A stretch of DNA of 64,000 bases from contig CM054151.1 of NCBI GenBank assembly GCA_028751875.1, positions 35,919,177 through 35,983,176 of the forward strand, read 5' to 3'. Position numbers and translations under genes: made by a program. Shown here piece after piece: positions 10,340 through 21,961 of the stretch (the first letter of the stretch is position 1; each line of letters starts with the position of its first letter). The stretch comes from Rapana venosa. Lineage: Eukaryota; Mollusca; Gastropoda; Neogastropoda; Muricidae. The notes beneath the pieces are model-generated. The model made no database searches, was not told the origin of the DNA, and saw only the letters and a list, made by a program, of their open reading frames with translations.

Positions 10340-11290
10340 TGCCACAAACTCTCCTAAGATCTACTACACACCAAAAGGGTATGGAAAGGACAGGCGGCTA
10401 TTAATTATACTGATCATTGCAGCAGGAGTAAGTCCGAAAAGTTAGCAAAGAAGTGGCTGTCTCTAAAACAAGCAATATGGCTGATCTATTTACCTGCACT
10501 AGGCGCATTAGTTAGACCCTCCTTCTCAACATGAAGCCAAAAGGATACCACAACTAGTACCTTGTATACTTACCCCATGATACAATCTGAAGAAAGTGGT
10601 AGAGTATGCTCTTACTGTAGTGGACGTAGCTTCTAGGTTATAAAGATGCAGAGCCTTATGAAAAGAGTGCCCACGCAACTGCAGTTGCTTTGCAGGAAAT
10701 CTATTGTCGGGGCCCTTTTTAAATATCCCGAATATTCAGTGCGATGAGGTAAAGGAGTTAATGGTAGCATATAATCAGTTGTTACTAAAGCATGGAAGTA
10801 GCAATTAAAAGAGTATACCAGGCAACCACAGATCTCAAGCATGGTTGAAATCTTTAACAAGCTGTTAGCAGAAAGACTTTTTAGCTATCAGTTACACCAG
10901 AAATCAATGTCCCAGGCACATGAAATACTGAGTGGGTTAAGAAGGTCTGCCTGCCGTTTGAGAGCAATGACTCTGAGATAACTAAAGCCACAGGATTAAA
11001 AACCTGCAGACGCTTCAAAGGCAAAACATACAGCAGCACATCCAAAACACAATACTCAAAGCAAACCCTAATACCCTTGGGGAAGAAACTGAGATATCTG
11101 TATGCTCTGGAGAGAGAAGCTGAAGCCAGGGACCGTCACAAACGAGCAACAGATCCCATTGGAGCCATAGACAACTTATGAATAAAAAAGTTGTGGTGAT
11201 GGATCCTCCTATTTATTATTTGTCATTACCTGCACCACCAACGGGCTTTTGATTAGAGGAGGAAACTGCAACTAGTGCCACCTAATACTG
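10340..11290 (+). CDS. Polinton DDE (rve-type) integrase, frameshifted
   Basis: The retroviral-type integrase inserts the element with a 6-bp duplication. An N-terminal IYYTPKGYGK stretch (about 10350-10390) precedes QAIWLIYLPA (10468-10500). The core follows: LPHDT (10571-10583), then LTVVDVASR with the first catalytic Asp at 10623-10625 and AEP (10653-10662). Next come CDE with the second Asp at 10743-10745, and MVEIFN with the Glu at 10847-10849. The Asp-Glu spacing of about 35 codons fits DD35E. The C-terminal part has LGKKLRYLYA and KRATDP (11137-11157). The expected protein is about 300 residues. All three acidic residues are present but in different frames because of indels. It is convergent with the polymerase gene, and I recall this form from cnidarian and molluscan Polintons. 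Confidence 0.78.
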
Positions 11291-11770
11291 TCCCGCTTTT
11301 AGTAAGGTAGTCTACTATTTCTCAGAAGTAAGTGACCTTATGGTCTTCATCTAACTGTTTTGTTTACTAAATTTATGGGAACATGTGTGATTACATCTGA
11401 GTGCGGTTTGGACACTCTTCTCATACTAAAACTATAGATATTATTAGCACTCTTCTTTTGTGCCACAATCAAGTTTTATTACTACTTGCTAACCCAAAGC
11501 CTTCTAGAATGTCCCAGCACTGTAAAAGCAGAGCGAGGCATTGTACACTAATATAGTATTTGTTAAAGAGGTATACAATCCATTGTGAGTCTCAATCAAA
11601 AATTTTTAACTCGTATATAAATGTAAAAAAAAAAAAATTAACTATGTTGTTCTCCAGTGTCCAAGTGTTATGAGTGCTTGGTGAAGAATATACTCGTTGT
11701 GTATCCTGCGCAATCAATGTCTTTTTTTCTAATCACAGTTGTGTTGATTTGGTTGCAGGGTTTTGAGCAG
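11290..11770. other. Intergenic region between convergent integrase and polymerase genes
   Basis: AT-rich, with a poly-A run at 11626-11637. No coding frame is supported. By position it should hold the 3' ends and polyadenylation signals of both convergent genes, but none is distinctive. Confidence 0.4.
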
Positions 11771-14700
11771 AGCTTTGGGTTGTCATGATGAAATTACTCT
11801 ACCTTCAAAGAGAGCCTCTTGATAGTTATTCATGACTATGTTGTTTTTGACCACTGTTTCGCCCAACACCTTTTGCCTTTTTTTTTTAACACCTGTAGGC
11901 TTGCAACGCTTTACATCTTGGCCCTCAGCCAAATATTTCTTTGATAATAGTGCGTTCATCTCATCCGTCCATCTTACCAAAAACTTTTTTGTTTTACTGA
12001 TGATTGCAAGGGATGGCTTGTTTAATCAGGGTGTCATACCATGACTTGATCCAGCGCTACATCTCTACAAGGTCTTTGTATATATCTTCTGTGTGTATGT
12101 TAGGATGAAAGAGTCTAGGTCTGTGTACAAGACCCTTACAAGGGCAGGATTATATATCCTTGATGTATCATACAACCCCCGAAACTCCAGCATTACAGCT
12201 TTTGACAGCTCCAGCACACTAAACCAATGAATACTGGGTTTGTCTAGTTTAACCTGCAACTTCTTCATCATGTTGCCATACAGACTGTCATGGAATTGCC
12301 TGTAGTCTGATAGCTTGGCTTTGATGTTAGCTTTTATGCTTTGTTTTTCTTTTGTGCTAATCTAAAAAAATCTTTTCTTTTGTGTGGGGTTTCTCCATTG
12401 ATTTTAACCAAAGCAGCTGGTGTTCATGAAGCTTGAAGTAATCCTCTTTCTGATGCATCGGTTGCCTTCGTTCTCAGATCAGTGTTCTTCATGTTGTCTG
12501 GTTTCATGAATTGTCTTGGTCAAACACATTGATACGATGAAACGAGCAGTAAGAATTTAACCCATGGCCTTAGGTAAGAACTGTAGCAGTTGTAGGACAA
12601 AACCATACTTGCTCTTGTCATTTTAAGTTTTGTACACGCTTTGGTGTTCTTTTGGAGATGTTTTTGAGCCTATCGGCAGCCCATTGGGTTAGTCAATTGT
12701 GCGGCCATCATGTAGTTCATGGGGATGACTAAATCTACTCTAAGATCCAACCTAGTGCTTGATCAGGCACATTTTGTGGGACCAACGCTTTTAGTACCTC
12801 ATCAACAGCCAAAAGGACCAATAAACAACTGAAAGTTTTTAGTGGTAGGGACTGACACATCGCCATCATACAGATAGTTTGCGTCCAAGTACATGATGTA
12901 GTTAGAAGCTTTGCTCGGATCATAGTCTATTCTAAATATTTGTTGTTGGCCTCTACAGTAATTGTGCGAGCCATACTGATTCCAACCACGCAGACCATCC
13001 TCAATCATTTGGAGCATTGGCGGTTAGACAACAAATCAATCTGCACCCCAGTAAACTTCAAGAAAGCATCCCAAGACATTCCCGGTGCTCGTGATATAGT
13101 GTGTTGGGTCTAGTCCGTAATGTTTCATTCCGGTCTTTCTGTAGTTTCAACGACTCAGCAAGCTAACATGCATCAGCAAGTAGATACTGATCATGGTAAT
13201 CCTCCCATCGGTCACACTGGCATCTTTTGCCATGCCCATTTGAGCATGCTGATATGTCCATCATCACTGATTCCTTTACCCATCAATCTGTTGAAGTATG
13301 TTCTTTTGGCGGCAGCTCTTCTTTCATCAAAGCTTTCCAATGAGTCCATGTACTCATAAGGATAGACGCCTTTTTGCACGAGCTTTGAGTCAAAGTATTT
13401 TTCTGTAATTGAGCAAAGTTTCAGTGTATGAAGACAAGGACTCTAGAGTTCCCATCAGATGTTGTGCAGATTCAAAGAAGGATAAGCTATTGTAGTGTAA
13501 AAGTCAGGTACTTCTTGGAGGACTGTGCAATGCAGTAAGCCTTATTACTCATCAGTTACTGCCTGCATTAATAGGTTGGAGTCGTAAACTTAAGATTGTG
13601 GAAGAAGAATGGCCGTGCCATGTTTTGGGGATCTATTTTTGTTTGTAGTTATCACTTACTATGTGCTGCTCCACGAAACTTACCACTGATGTGGTCATGA
13701 TCTCTGACTGTGTGTTTGTCTGCCACTGTGGTGTTATAAATTACACAAATCCAGCAAGTGTGGAAAAAGCATACTGTTCCTGGTCTTCATCAGACATAAT
13801 GATATCTTGTAGGTTTAGCGTTGAGAGTAGTGGTTATGATTCGCTTTCATGTGTTCAAGAAAAGTTAGCCGGTTGGTCCTCGATTCAAGAATGGCTCTGA
13901 GTGGCACCCTCTGATCTAACATTAAATAATAGCAATAACTTGACGATTACTGGAGTAAGAATGTTTTAGGGCACTTGTTCCGGTGCCGGCCCTTGGTATG
14001 GCACAATGATAGACTCAAAGTCAGCATACACTTCATATGGCTCTTTTGTAGCTTCTTTATGTTTTTGAAGTACACCTTGCTTCCTGCCTTGGTTGTTACA
14101 AGTTCAGTGATTGCTTCGGTCTCACTTTTGCAGCGCTTTCTGTGTTTGTATGCTGCCTGTAAAGTTGGTAAAACCGAACCAAGCATCGTCTGGCTAATCT
14201 CTTGTTTGTGCTGATGTTTTGTTGTCTGTGCTAGAAGTCTACTAATTGTTCTAATAAGTGTTTACTGTTCATTTAACAACAATAGTATACATGGTTTTTG
14301 TTGGGATCACCTAAGTGGGAGACTTGCTAGGATATGCGTAGTGGGCTATAGGGCCCTGATCTTTCCAGGTGTACACATTCACACTGAATGGTGGGTTTTA
14401 GTTCCTCAAACTTGTTCAATACTCCTAACAGCCAAGGAAATAAAGTCCATGCCCGTGAAGTTCAAGCTTTGTCACGCAGTTCATGGTAGATGAACTCTCT
14501 CTGCATTCTTTGCCACATGGTACAGCCTAGCCAGCACCACACCCATTTAAAATAGTATCATCTTGTCTCAGAATGTTCAGCACAGCACGTTTTTGCTACA
14601 AACATCAGGGGTAAGGGAATGTAACTTCTACCAACAATGGATTAAACTTTGTTAGCTATAGTGTGTATGCGAAGAACCTTACCAACTGTCCATCCTGGAT

Positions 14701-15016
14701 CCCCCTCTTTCTTGCTGGTTTCTGCAGATTGTTCGAAGTTGCGGCATCATCTCTTACTGCCTCATGTTGTGTTGAGCTCTTCAATGGAGTTCAGTGCTTG
14801 TTGTGTTGTTGACACAGAACAGTTAATTCTTCATTCTTTATTTGCTGGGTGTATTAGAATTTCAGCAACCAACTGCACCTTTACTGGTGGATCTATGTTT
14901 AGGTTGTCTGGGGATTTGTGCGATTGCATCTTGAATGCTTGTACCACGTTTTGGGTTGTGGAACATTTAGCTCTATTTTCTGAAATGAAATAACACTTGT
15001 CCATACTGAGCCTCAA
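11770..15016 (-). CDS. Polinton protein-primed family-B DNA polymerase, frameshifted
   Basis: Protein-primed PolB replicates the element. Minus-strand motifs occur in the correct order. An N-terminal domain includes a 'FEEL.PT' and 'PLRIS' stretch (about 14300-14420). The exonuclease motif YADFES is at 14011-14028. A VRDHDH stretch (13683-13708) and FFHNLK (13589-13606, exonuclease II region) follow. Next come GVYPYEYMDSLESFDER (around 13320-13370) and the TPR1-like YGLDPTHYITS (13090-13125). Palm motif A is YLDANYLYD (about 12865-12891). Motif B lies near 12400-12440, and motif C YTDLDS at 12110-12127 (usual form YTDTDS). The thumb is at 11783-11980. The span fits a polymerase of about 1,050-1,100 residues. 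More than ten frame changes occur. The start is uncertain: an in-frame ATG lies at 15014-15016. Confidence 0.85.
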
Positions 15017-15089
15017 CTAAAATCTCTAAATCATTTTGTTAAGAACAAAAATTAATTAATTAATTTAATCTATTAAAATTAATTGCTTC

Positions 15090-15750
15090 TTGTTTTTTTG
15101 TTTTGCTCTTCGGTATGAAGCAGTGAATCTACCGCAGGTAATCTTAGCTCCTTAATAGCGTACTCAGCTGATCCTTTAAGCTCTGTCTTGGCCACAGCAG
15201 TTACCCTTTTTATATATTCCTTTTTTTATTGAGCCCCAATATCCTCAGGCATTGCTTTGTATTGTTGTGTTCTGGGAGGTCGACCTTGGACGCTTGTAGT
15301 CATCTTAGTCATCCTGAAGACGCTTTGAACTCCTCTTCTGATATTGTGGGAATCTGTTAGAGCTTTGCTAATATAAGCCTGAATGAGCTTAAGTTGGATA
15401 ATGTCAAGGCAACAACAGCATCATGTTTTTCTAGTTTCCGCACAACTTCTTTGAAAAGACTGATGTGACAAATGAACAGGTCCTGCTGTTATTGAAACAG
15501 AGTCCAATGCTATGATGCAGGAGCTCCTATTCCGGTAGCAAGAGAACAATGTGTTTCCTGCTGCGGCTGTAGACAGTGTTTGCTGTACCTGTAGTATATA
15601 GCTCAACCACAGTAAATGCTGATCTGTACCTAGCCTGCAATTTTGTATACTTTGCTAGTTGTTGCTCAATATCATGCTGCACTGTGTAATGTTTGTCAAA
15701 CAAATGGTATTAGCATTTCCTTAAGAGGTTCAGGATTGGTTGCACTGGGG
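15090..15750 (-). CDS. Polinton-associated protein with Gly/Ala-rich hydrophobic core, unknown function
   Basis: The minus strand gives, in several frames, HYTVQHDIEQQLAKYTKLQA (about 15640-15700) and a hydrophobic Thr/Ala/Gly-rich segment (15500-15600). Then come LKLIQAYISKALTDSHN (around 15340-15395), EEEF, and a Lys-rich tail ending before 15095. I recall the pattern (coiled helix, glycine-rich hydrophobic pair, 'LISKALxD..IS.EEF', basic tail) from uncharacterised Polinton proteins of cnidarians and molluscs. Function is unknown; membrane insertion or a virion role is a guess. It lies upstream of polymerase on the same strand, so the two may share a transcript. Confidence 0.5.
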
Positions 15751-16720
15751 AACTTTAGATTTTTAGAGTTTTCATCTTCTTTTCTTTTACTGTTTAAATA
15801 AAAACGTGTGTAATTTTTTTATTGGTATCATTCAGTAAGTCTTGTAAGTGGTTGTCGGCAGTACAACTTCTGTGTAATAGGACTGCAACAGGGTCAATGT
15901 GGTGTAGATTGAGTAGCGATGCTTAATTGTGTCAGCTGTGGTGGGTCTAGGTGCAAGGTGGACTTTATTACTGGAAATGTTCCTTCAATGTCTTTGTCAC
16001 GCCGCTGTTCCGAATAGCAATAGCAAATCTGAGGGCACAACATCAGGTCTTTCCAGTTAATAGTAATCCCATCCCATGGACCAAGAAAGTAGCTCTGTCT
16101 TCTCTTGCAAACCAGAACAAACAAATGTGTACTGATCATCCAGAGGGAAAGTATGGAAGGAATCGTAGCAATGTGGTTGATGGTTTTAGTCACTGAGTCT
16201 TTTCTATGAAGCAGTTTATGTGTCTTATCTGTAATGCTATTATCTCTAACTTATTTCCTGCTGGTCTGATGATATGCTATGCTATGTTTACTGGTTCCAG
16301 CATTTATGGCTTTTCGGAAAGTTTTGTCGGGTTGATAGATAGGAGAGTGTAAGGGACTGATAAACTCAAATTGATATCTGCGGCGATGCTGTTTGTTAGT
16401 GCCATTTATCTAGCTTTATATGGTTCTTTTTGTATTTAAAATCATCGGCTAATGCTTCAACTTCAACATTTCGCTAAACTTTCAAGTTTAGGAAAACCGA
16501 GGTTCTTAGTTCTTCTATTGCTGTGCGCTTTTAGTATCCATCATTTGTTGTACTCAAAAAGCATAAACTTCACCAATCTCCCCATCCTTCTCAAAACTCT
16601 TGTCATCACCAAGATCTTTAAGCTCAATAGTTTGGGCATGTTTCAGGTGCTCTTATTGCGGGACGCGGGGGACATGGTATGTATGTATATTAGTATTTAT
16701 ATTATTTTTTATTCCTAATG
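15750..16720 (-). other. Unresolved Polinton coding region, minus strand
   Basis: Two weak stretches read on the minus strand. One is TIELKDLGDDKSFEKDGEIG (about 16580-16655), which looks like a protein N-terminus. The other is an open frame at 15894-16193 with no recognisable motif. Frame damage prevents assignment. This is one place where the missing minor capsid or protease could hide. Confidence 0.3.
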
Positions 16721-17480
16721 TAATATGTAAAATTTTACAGTCAACTGTTCTTTGTGCTGTGTCTTTGATTGTTATACAGGTGTTTCATGGAAGCCTTCTT
16801 CCATCTCTTTAAACTGAAGTGTAGTAAAGCTATTGTGCTGCGTTTTCACAGTACATTGCTCTGCTGGGGTGGAGGATTCTTAGTAGATCAGAAGGGAAGA
16901 TGAGGGAAGAAGCCTTCGTCACCACTTGGTTTTGTGTTGTGTTTTTAAAATACTGAGACAGGTTGTACAAAATCAAAGAGTTTACTGCCAAGTCAATGGG
17001 TCTTTCATCGACCAAAGGTTTTGATCCTCACCATCATCAGCAAACGCACCTCCCACCAAAGGGAACATACCCATCATCCCCAAGAACTGATTCTTCTAAA
17101 TGGGTCTATGTCAAACCCAAGCAATTTCTGCAAGACGTTGTGGCATCCTTTCCTTACAATTGAGATGACTGTAGGAGTATCTTAGACTAGTTGGTTGAGT
17201 TTTGCTGTGATACCGTGGGCAAAGGAGCTCCTTTTCCAGGTGTTGCAGAAATCATCAATAACTTCTTGCACAGTAAATGGATTAAAAACGATTATGTTCT
17301 AGGTTTGTATCGTTGAACCAGTTGTTGCTGCTGTTGTGTTTGTCCCATGGATACTTTGTTAGAAGACCTCGTGCAAAGCAACTGTTTTATGTTGACAGCG
17401 GTTGTCAATAGGAATGGCTTTCTTGTTTTTAACAGGTACACGGATGGATCTTTGTTAGTGTATAAACATGTTATCAAACT
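16720..17480 (-). CDS. Candidate Polinton structural protein (unassigned)
   Basis: Reading the minus strand from about 17480, the intermittent open stretches include VQEVIDDFCNTWKRSSFAHG (near 17190-17280) and a 'RPIDLAVNSLILYNLSQYF' region (16950-17015). Another is FKEMEEGFHETPVTIKDTAQ (about 16760-16820). The pattern (a helical 'IND..' segment, then 'NSL..Y..L', then '..T.I.D.....') distantly resembles an uncharacterised virion-like protein recalled from invertebrate Polintons. This is a weak assignment. It could equally be two genes or noise. Confidence 0.28.
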
Positions 17481-18480
17481 ATAGAATAATTAATGTATAA
17501 AATATATTAAAGAGGCAATCGAGGCTGGATCTCACTATAACCCAAAGACTATGTTTTTGATAAGCTAGATGTTGCTGGGTCAGGAGACTGTGATCTTCCA
17601 ATGGTAAAAGTTCCCAACCCACTGAAATCATACTTAAACCCCACCATTAAGGATTGATGCCACTGCGAAAGCTATGGTTGTCTCATCTATACAGTTCTAT
17701 CAAAACCACTTAAAACCTTTGCTATCCACTGTGCAACTAGGGTGTGGTGTGTCAATGCTGACCACATGACCATCCAAACCAGTTAGTTAAAGTCTGTGTA
17801 CCAGGTTCTTGTGTACTATCGTTTAGGCATGGTGTTCTCTGAGCCATGAGGCTCCCATGGCCCACTGACAGCAATTCAATCCCTTTAATAGTTGGATTAA
17901 CTTGAAGGCGCTATGAGAAAGGCTTTGCATGGAGTTCAATATTAGATTCTAAGACTTGTATTCAGACAACACAGGACAAAAATCATTGGCTTGGGGACTT
18001 TGTATTTGTGGGGTGTGCACAGGATGGTATAATATGACTGGTGTGGCCTCCCAAATACATCATTCTCACGTGGTGGCAAGAGTTTGTTCATGGTTCAATA
18101 GAGCAATGCACATGTATGCATGACGATTTTATTCTTGTAAGAGTGAGGGTTAAACAAGACCAGGATTAGAGAGGGATTAATGACTCTGTGCGGACCCTAT
18201 GTGTGGGTGCTTGCTTGGTTGAATAGGAACAGACAAGATCAAGTATTTATTGGTGGCCAGGTTTGATGCACAGAAGCAGTTTCTAGGCAAATCTTGAAGA
18301 TAGTATTAACTCGTCTGTTGATCCTACATCAGAAGCATCAAGCATTATCAGATGATCTACCTATGCACGGTTCTAAGGTAGGACTTTGCTTATAGGACTT
18401 GGTTTATATTTGCTGCCCTTTCCAACATGCAGGTTACAAATAGGAACAATTACAAACGTACAACAACAATATTATTATAG
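17480..18480. other. Polinton interior without recognisable gene
   Basis: Neither strand gives a sustained frame. A plus-strand reading at about 17510-17770 is mildly protein-like but fits no family I know. Likely damaged coding sequence. Confidence 0.3.
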
Positions 18481-18734
18481 CTGTGAGATGTTCGTGCAAG
18501 CTTGGAAAAAATGAAAAGTTAAACAATACACCAGCCGCAGCAGTATCAGTAGCATCGGCGACAGAAGCGCCGACAAGTGTAGTAAGACCCGCACAGACAA
18601 GTGTAGTAAGTCCCGCACACAACAAGGGAAAGAACTATACCTCGGGGCATGAAAAAAAGATATTGTAAGAGCAGTCCACTATGATGAAATAACTGCTTTA
18701 ACAAGTTTACTTGTTTTAGTGGGTCTTGTTATCT

Positions 18735-19201
18735 TTATTTTAGAAAAGAAGAAAAACCAACAACTAAAACCTGTAACGCCATTAATTGTTCAGCCATAAA
18801 TACTACAACTTTACCTGCAGTTGTATAGCCAGTTAACAACAGAACCAATTGTACCAGGAAGTGCGTTGCCAACTTTGTAAGCTAATTTTTTTAATAGGTC
18901 TGTAAGTGGCCGAGTTGTTTCTTAACCAGCTTTTGTGCCTGTGGGTGCGGTAAGGTGGTGGTGGTGTTGGTGGCGGTAGTTGTGCTTCTGTCAGCGCATA
19001 CACAAGTGTGCTAATAGCGAAAACCAATGCTGTAATTATACTGACAAGTGTTTGCCTGCTCTCAAAACAGTGTAGTACTCTTTCGGTAAGGGTTGTGTTT
19101 TCATAAAGAATGCGGTGGATTGATTCTTTTATTCTGCTAACTGAGATTGTAGATTGATGTCTGTTATTGTTAAGGACCTCTAGATCTTGCTTGGCGTTCA
19201 T
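18735..19201 (-). CDS. Polinton-associated coiled-coil/hydrophobic protein
   Basis: From the ATG at 19199-19201 the minus strand reads QDLEVLNNNRHQSTISVSRI, then KESIHRILYENTTLTERV and a hydrophobic segment TLVSIITALVFAISTLVYAL (about residues 50-69). A Pro-rich linker (PPPTPPPPY) follows. In a second frame come LAYKVGNALPGTIGSVVNWL (about 18825-18885) and, after another shift, a final hydrophobic stretch to the stop at 18735-18737. I recall this architecture from uncharacterised proteins of cnidarian and molluscan Polintons: 'N.NRHQ.TISV' helix, single hydrophobic segment, Pro-rich linker, 'ALPG.IGS.V.WL'. The two hydrophobic parts suggest membrane interaction. Function is unknown. Upstream residues may be missing, because the family usually has more sequence before the helix. 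Confidence 0.62.
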
Positions 19202-19209
19202 CTTGAAGA

Positions 19210-20420
19210 TCTTTTAGACGTGTGTGATTCTTTCTTTTACTTCTGATAAGATTTGCGTCATCTGCCTCCACTAGCTTTTCTTTTCTAGTTCTATGGTGAG
19301 TCTACATCACTATTTCTAAAATTTTTTTCCCGTTGTCTAACCGTTGGGGCACCCAACTCGCAACGTTCCTCCATTTTTGTTTTCTGCTTTCTCGTGTTTT
19401 GTGAAGTTTCACCCGTATTTTATTTTGTTTTCCAGGGTGTCTTCGTGGTAGGCCTCTTTTTTTTGGACAGTGTTGCAAACTGTGGGCTCTTTGTAATTTT
19501 GGGATCCCTTGTTTTTTATGCCATTACCCTTAGTGTATTTTTCAAAAATGTTGGGGTTTCTTTGGTTAATGGTTTTTTCCTGGATTTGTTACAGTTTCTT
19601 TTTGCTTATGTGTCTTTGTAGGGTGGGTTCCAAATTTTTTAAAACTAACCCGCTTAATTCTTTCTCCAATCTGCCCGTGGGTCCTTATTCACTGGGGATA
19701 CCCAAAAATATGTTATACAAGGGAGGCATTATTGGGTTGGAAAAATTGGGGATATTCTTATTCTCAGATGTTTTAGTTTTTTGACAAAGCTGTTATTTCT
19801 TCACCTCCCTAATTTAAAATTTTTGACTTTGGTTTTCCCTTGGAAAAAGGATTCAGTTTGGAAACTTTCGTTTCAGTTCTGAGTCATTATGATAACAAGG
19901 GGTAAAAATTGGGGTATTTAAAAATTAGGGCAATCAGTTTGTCTTCCGCAGATTTCCATACGTATTTTTGGAGGCAAAAAAAAGTGTTTTTTAGGTGGCA
20001 TCTTTGAACCTTTAAACACAAGTATTTTGCGAAAAGGGGGGGATGCTGCCAACAAAAGCTTGGACTTTTTATTCCTTTATTGAATTCCAGCTCACCATGT
20101 TCTATCAGGAAGATGGAAAAGATGTGGGTGAGGTAACAGCCTGCCCTTTTACTCCCAACTGTGGGTTTAAAATTCTAAATTTTGGGTTTTTGTTGTCACA
20201 ACTTTCACTTTTTGCCTGCTGTAGGTTTGATTATTTGAAGGGTTCTGCATTTGAAGGTAAAGGTCTGTTGGACAAACTGAAATGGCCAAACCTTAAAGTT
20301 AATGCTTTTAAAATCCCTAAATACGTGTAAGGTTTGTTATGTTAAATTCCCCCTTTTTTGAGGGAATTTTTTTGGTCCCCCCCCCAAAAAATGTTTTTTA
20401 AATTTGGTTTTCCCCGTTTT
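19210..20420. other. Low-quality Polinton interior, no gene called
   Basis: Homopolymer-swollen sequence with many TTTT/GGGG runs. A plus-strand ORF (20043-20330, 95 residues) and one at 19394-19621 match nothing I recognise. They may be composition artefacts. Confidence 0.4.
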
Positions 20421-20421
20421 T

Positions 20422-20628
20422 TCAATTTTTAAACCCCTTTTTGGGGGGAATTATGGGGTTTTTTAATTTGATTGGTGTTTTTTTTTTTGGGGAGGGGGGA
20501 GAGGATGGCCCTGGGTTTGGATTTTTTTCAATTTTTTTTATGAATGCAAGGGGGTCAGATGCTGCCGCTTCACCCCTATCATCAGCTGGCGTAAACACAT
20601 CATCCATATCTATTATCATAGTTTCCAT
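20422..20628 (-). CDS. Possible N-terminus of an acidic minus-strand Polinton protein
   Basis: From an ATG at 20626-20628 the minus strand reads METMIIDMDDVFTPADDRGE and then an Ala/Asp-rich part. It then degenerates into a Pro/Lys-rich tail where the DNA becomes homopolymer-rich. It is divergent from the capsid gene, with about 85 bp between starts. It could be the true start of the hydrophobic protein ending at 18735, or a separate small protein. Confidence 0.3.
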   Translation of the reverse strand: METMIIDMDDVFTPADDRGEAAASDPLAFIKKIEKNPNPGPSSPPSPKKKTPIKLKNPIIPPKKGFKN

Positions 20629-20713
20629 TTATTTATTATTGTTTTTTTATTTTGCTACTTATAGAAAAAAGATTGCGCAACAAACATTTGGCGCAATTCT
20701 TGATCCATTACAG

Positions 20714-21949
20714 ATGTTTAAAAGATTCCCTAGGCATAAAGAAAACAGACAGACAATCGTTATTTACAACAAACCTCCACTATTGATGAAAATAGATTTC
20801 TGACTGTTAGGTTTCCTAATTTAGAAAAGATGATTGTCATTGTTCCAGGCACAACTAGGCTTGCTTTTCAGATTGAACTAGAGTCTGAAGATGATCCAAA
20901 CAGAAGTGTGGTAGCAAACTTAGGTAGGGCTATTATAAAAAAGATTAGTGTCAAGCTAGAAGGCAGAGAAGTACTATCATTAAACAATGCAGACATATTC
21001 TTGATCTATACTGATTTATGGATGACAAAAGAAAAAAGAGATGATCTTATTTATCAAGGCATACAGGATGATGAGGGACTAAAACACAGAGTAGGTTCTG
21101 CTGATAAGGGAAACAGAAAAAAGATGCTGCCATAGCAAAAGCCTATGGTAACAGGTTTTGTATTCCTCTTGACTTTGAACTGCTCAGCTCTCACATGCCT
21201 TACTATCAGGGTGCACTCAGAGACAGACTGTCGTATGAGCTGACCTTTAATGACAGTGCTCGTGTTATTACATCCAGTGACGCTGACGCAAAGTACAAAA
21301 TATCTAGTATATCTTTAGAGTATGATGTTGTCAATCACCCAGAGCTTGCACGCTTGATTGCACAGCAATATCAGTCAAGGCTTGCTATTTATTATGAAAG
21401 AGTGCTTAACCATAGCACATTAATGAAGAGTAAAGCAGATACTGTGTGGAACATAAATCTGAACACTCCGGCAAGATCATTAAAAGGAATATTAATGCTG
21501 TTTGAAGAACCAGCCACCCCTTTTCCAGATTAAGTGAGAGGTTTATTAATCCCGGTATTAAACATTTATCATGTACTATAGAGGGGCAACCAAATCAAGT
21601 CTACGCCTCAGGCTATTTACCATATCAACACTTTGATGAGGTAAGAAAATACTTTGGTTCTGGTCAACACAATGATACCACTACTGGTGTTACAAGCAAA
21701 TCTTTACATCTACATGATGTTAGGCTTCATGAATACCTAACATCTAAATATGCATTGTGGGTTGACTTAAGATCAACAGATGATGATAAGCTGCATGGTT
21801 CAGGAAGACGCATTGAAAACGGCTCAGAAGGAATAACTATACAAATAGAGAAAGAGCAAGAAAATGATGAGCCCATAAAAATATATCTATTTGTAGTGAT
21901 GGATGCACAGCTCAACATAGAAGGAAATAGACTAAAAGAAGTTGTTTGA
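20714..21949 (+). CDS. Polinton major capsid protein (double jelly-roll type), three frameshifts
   Basis: The capsid subunit forms the icosahedral shell. From the ATG at 20714 the frame gives MFKRFPRH and a PPLLMKIDF stretch. It shifts near 20802 into VPGTTRLAFQIELESEDD and NRSVVANLGRAIIKKISVKL. It shifts again near 21125 before the MPYYQGALRDRLSYELTF region (21195), with WNINLNTPARSLKGILMLF near 21450-21506. A third shift near 21525 leads to the end, which has SGRRIENGSEGITIQ and VVMDAQLNIEGN. The total is about 410 residues. Identification comes from a recalled conserved protein of invertebrate Polintons that always precedes the ATPase. The gene is only 12 nt upstream of the ATPase, suggesting a shared transcript. 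Breaks are few and may be sequencing errors. Confidence 0.8.
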
Positions 21950-21961
21950 AGTTGTTTACTA

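Noticed and set aside
10340..11290. LTR retrotransposon (Ty3/Gypsy) integrase
   Set aside because: No reverse transcriptase, RNase H or LTR is nearby. The flanks are Polinton genes and the ends are inverted repeats.
20043..20330. 95-residue plus-strand ORF inside the Polinton
   Set aside because: It lies in homopolymer-inflated sequence and matches no Polinton protein I know; openness may be chance.
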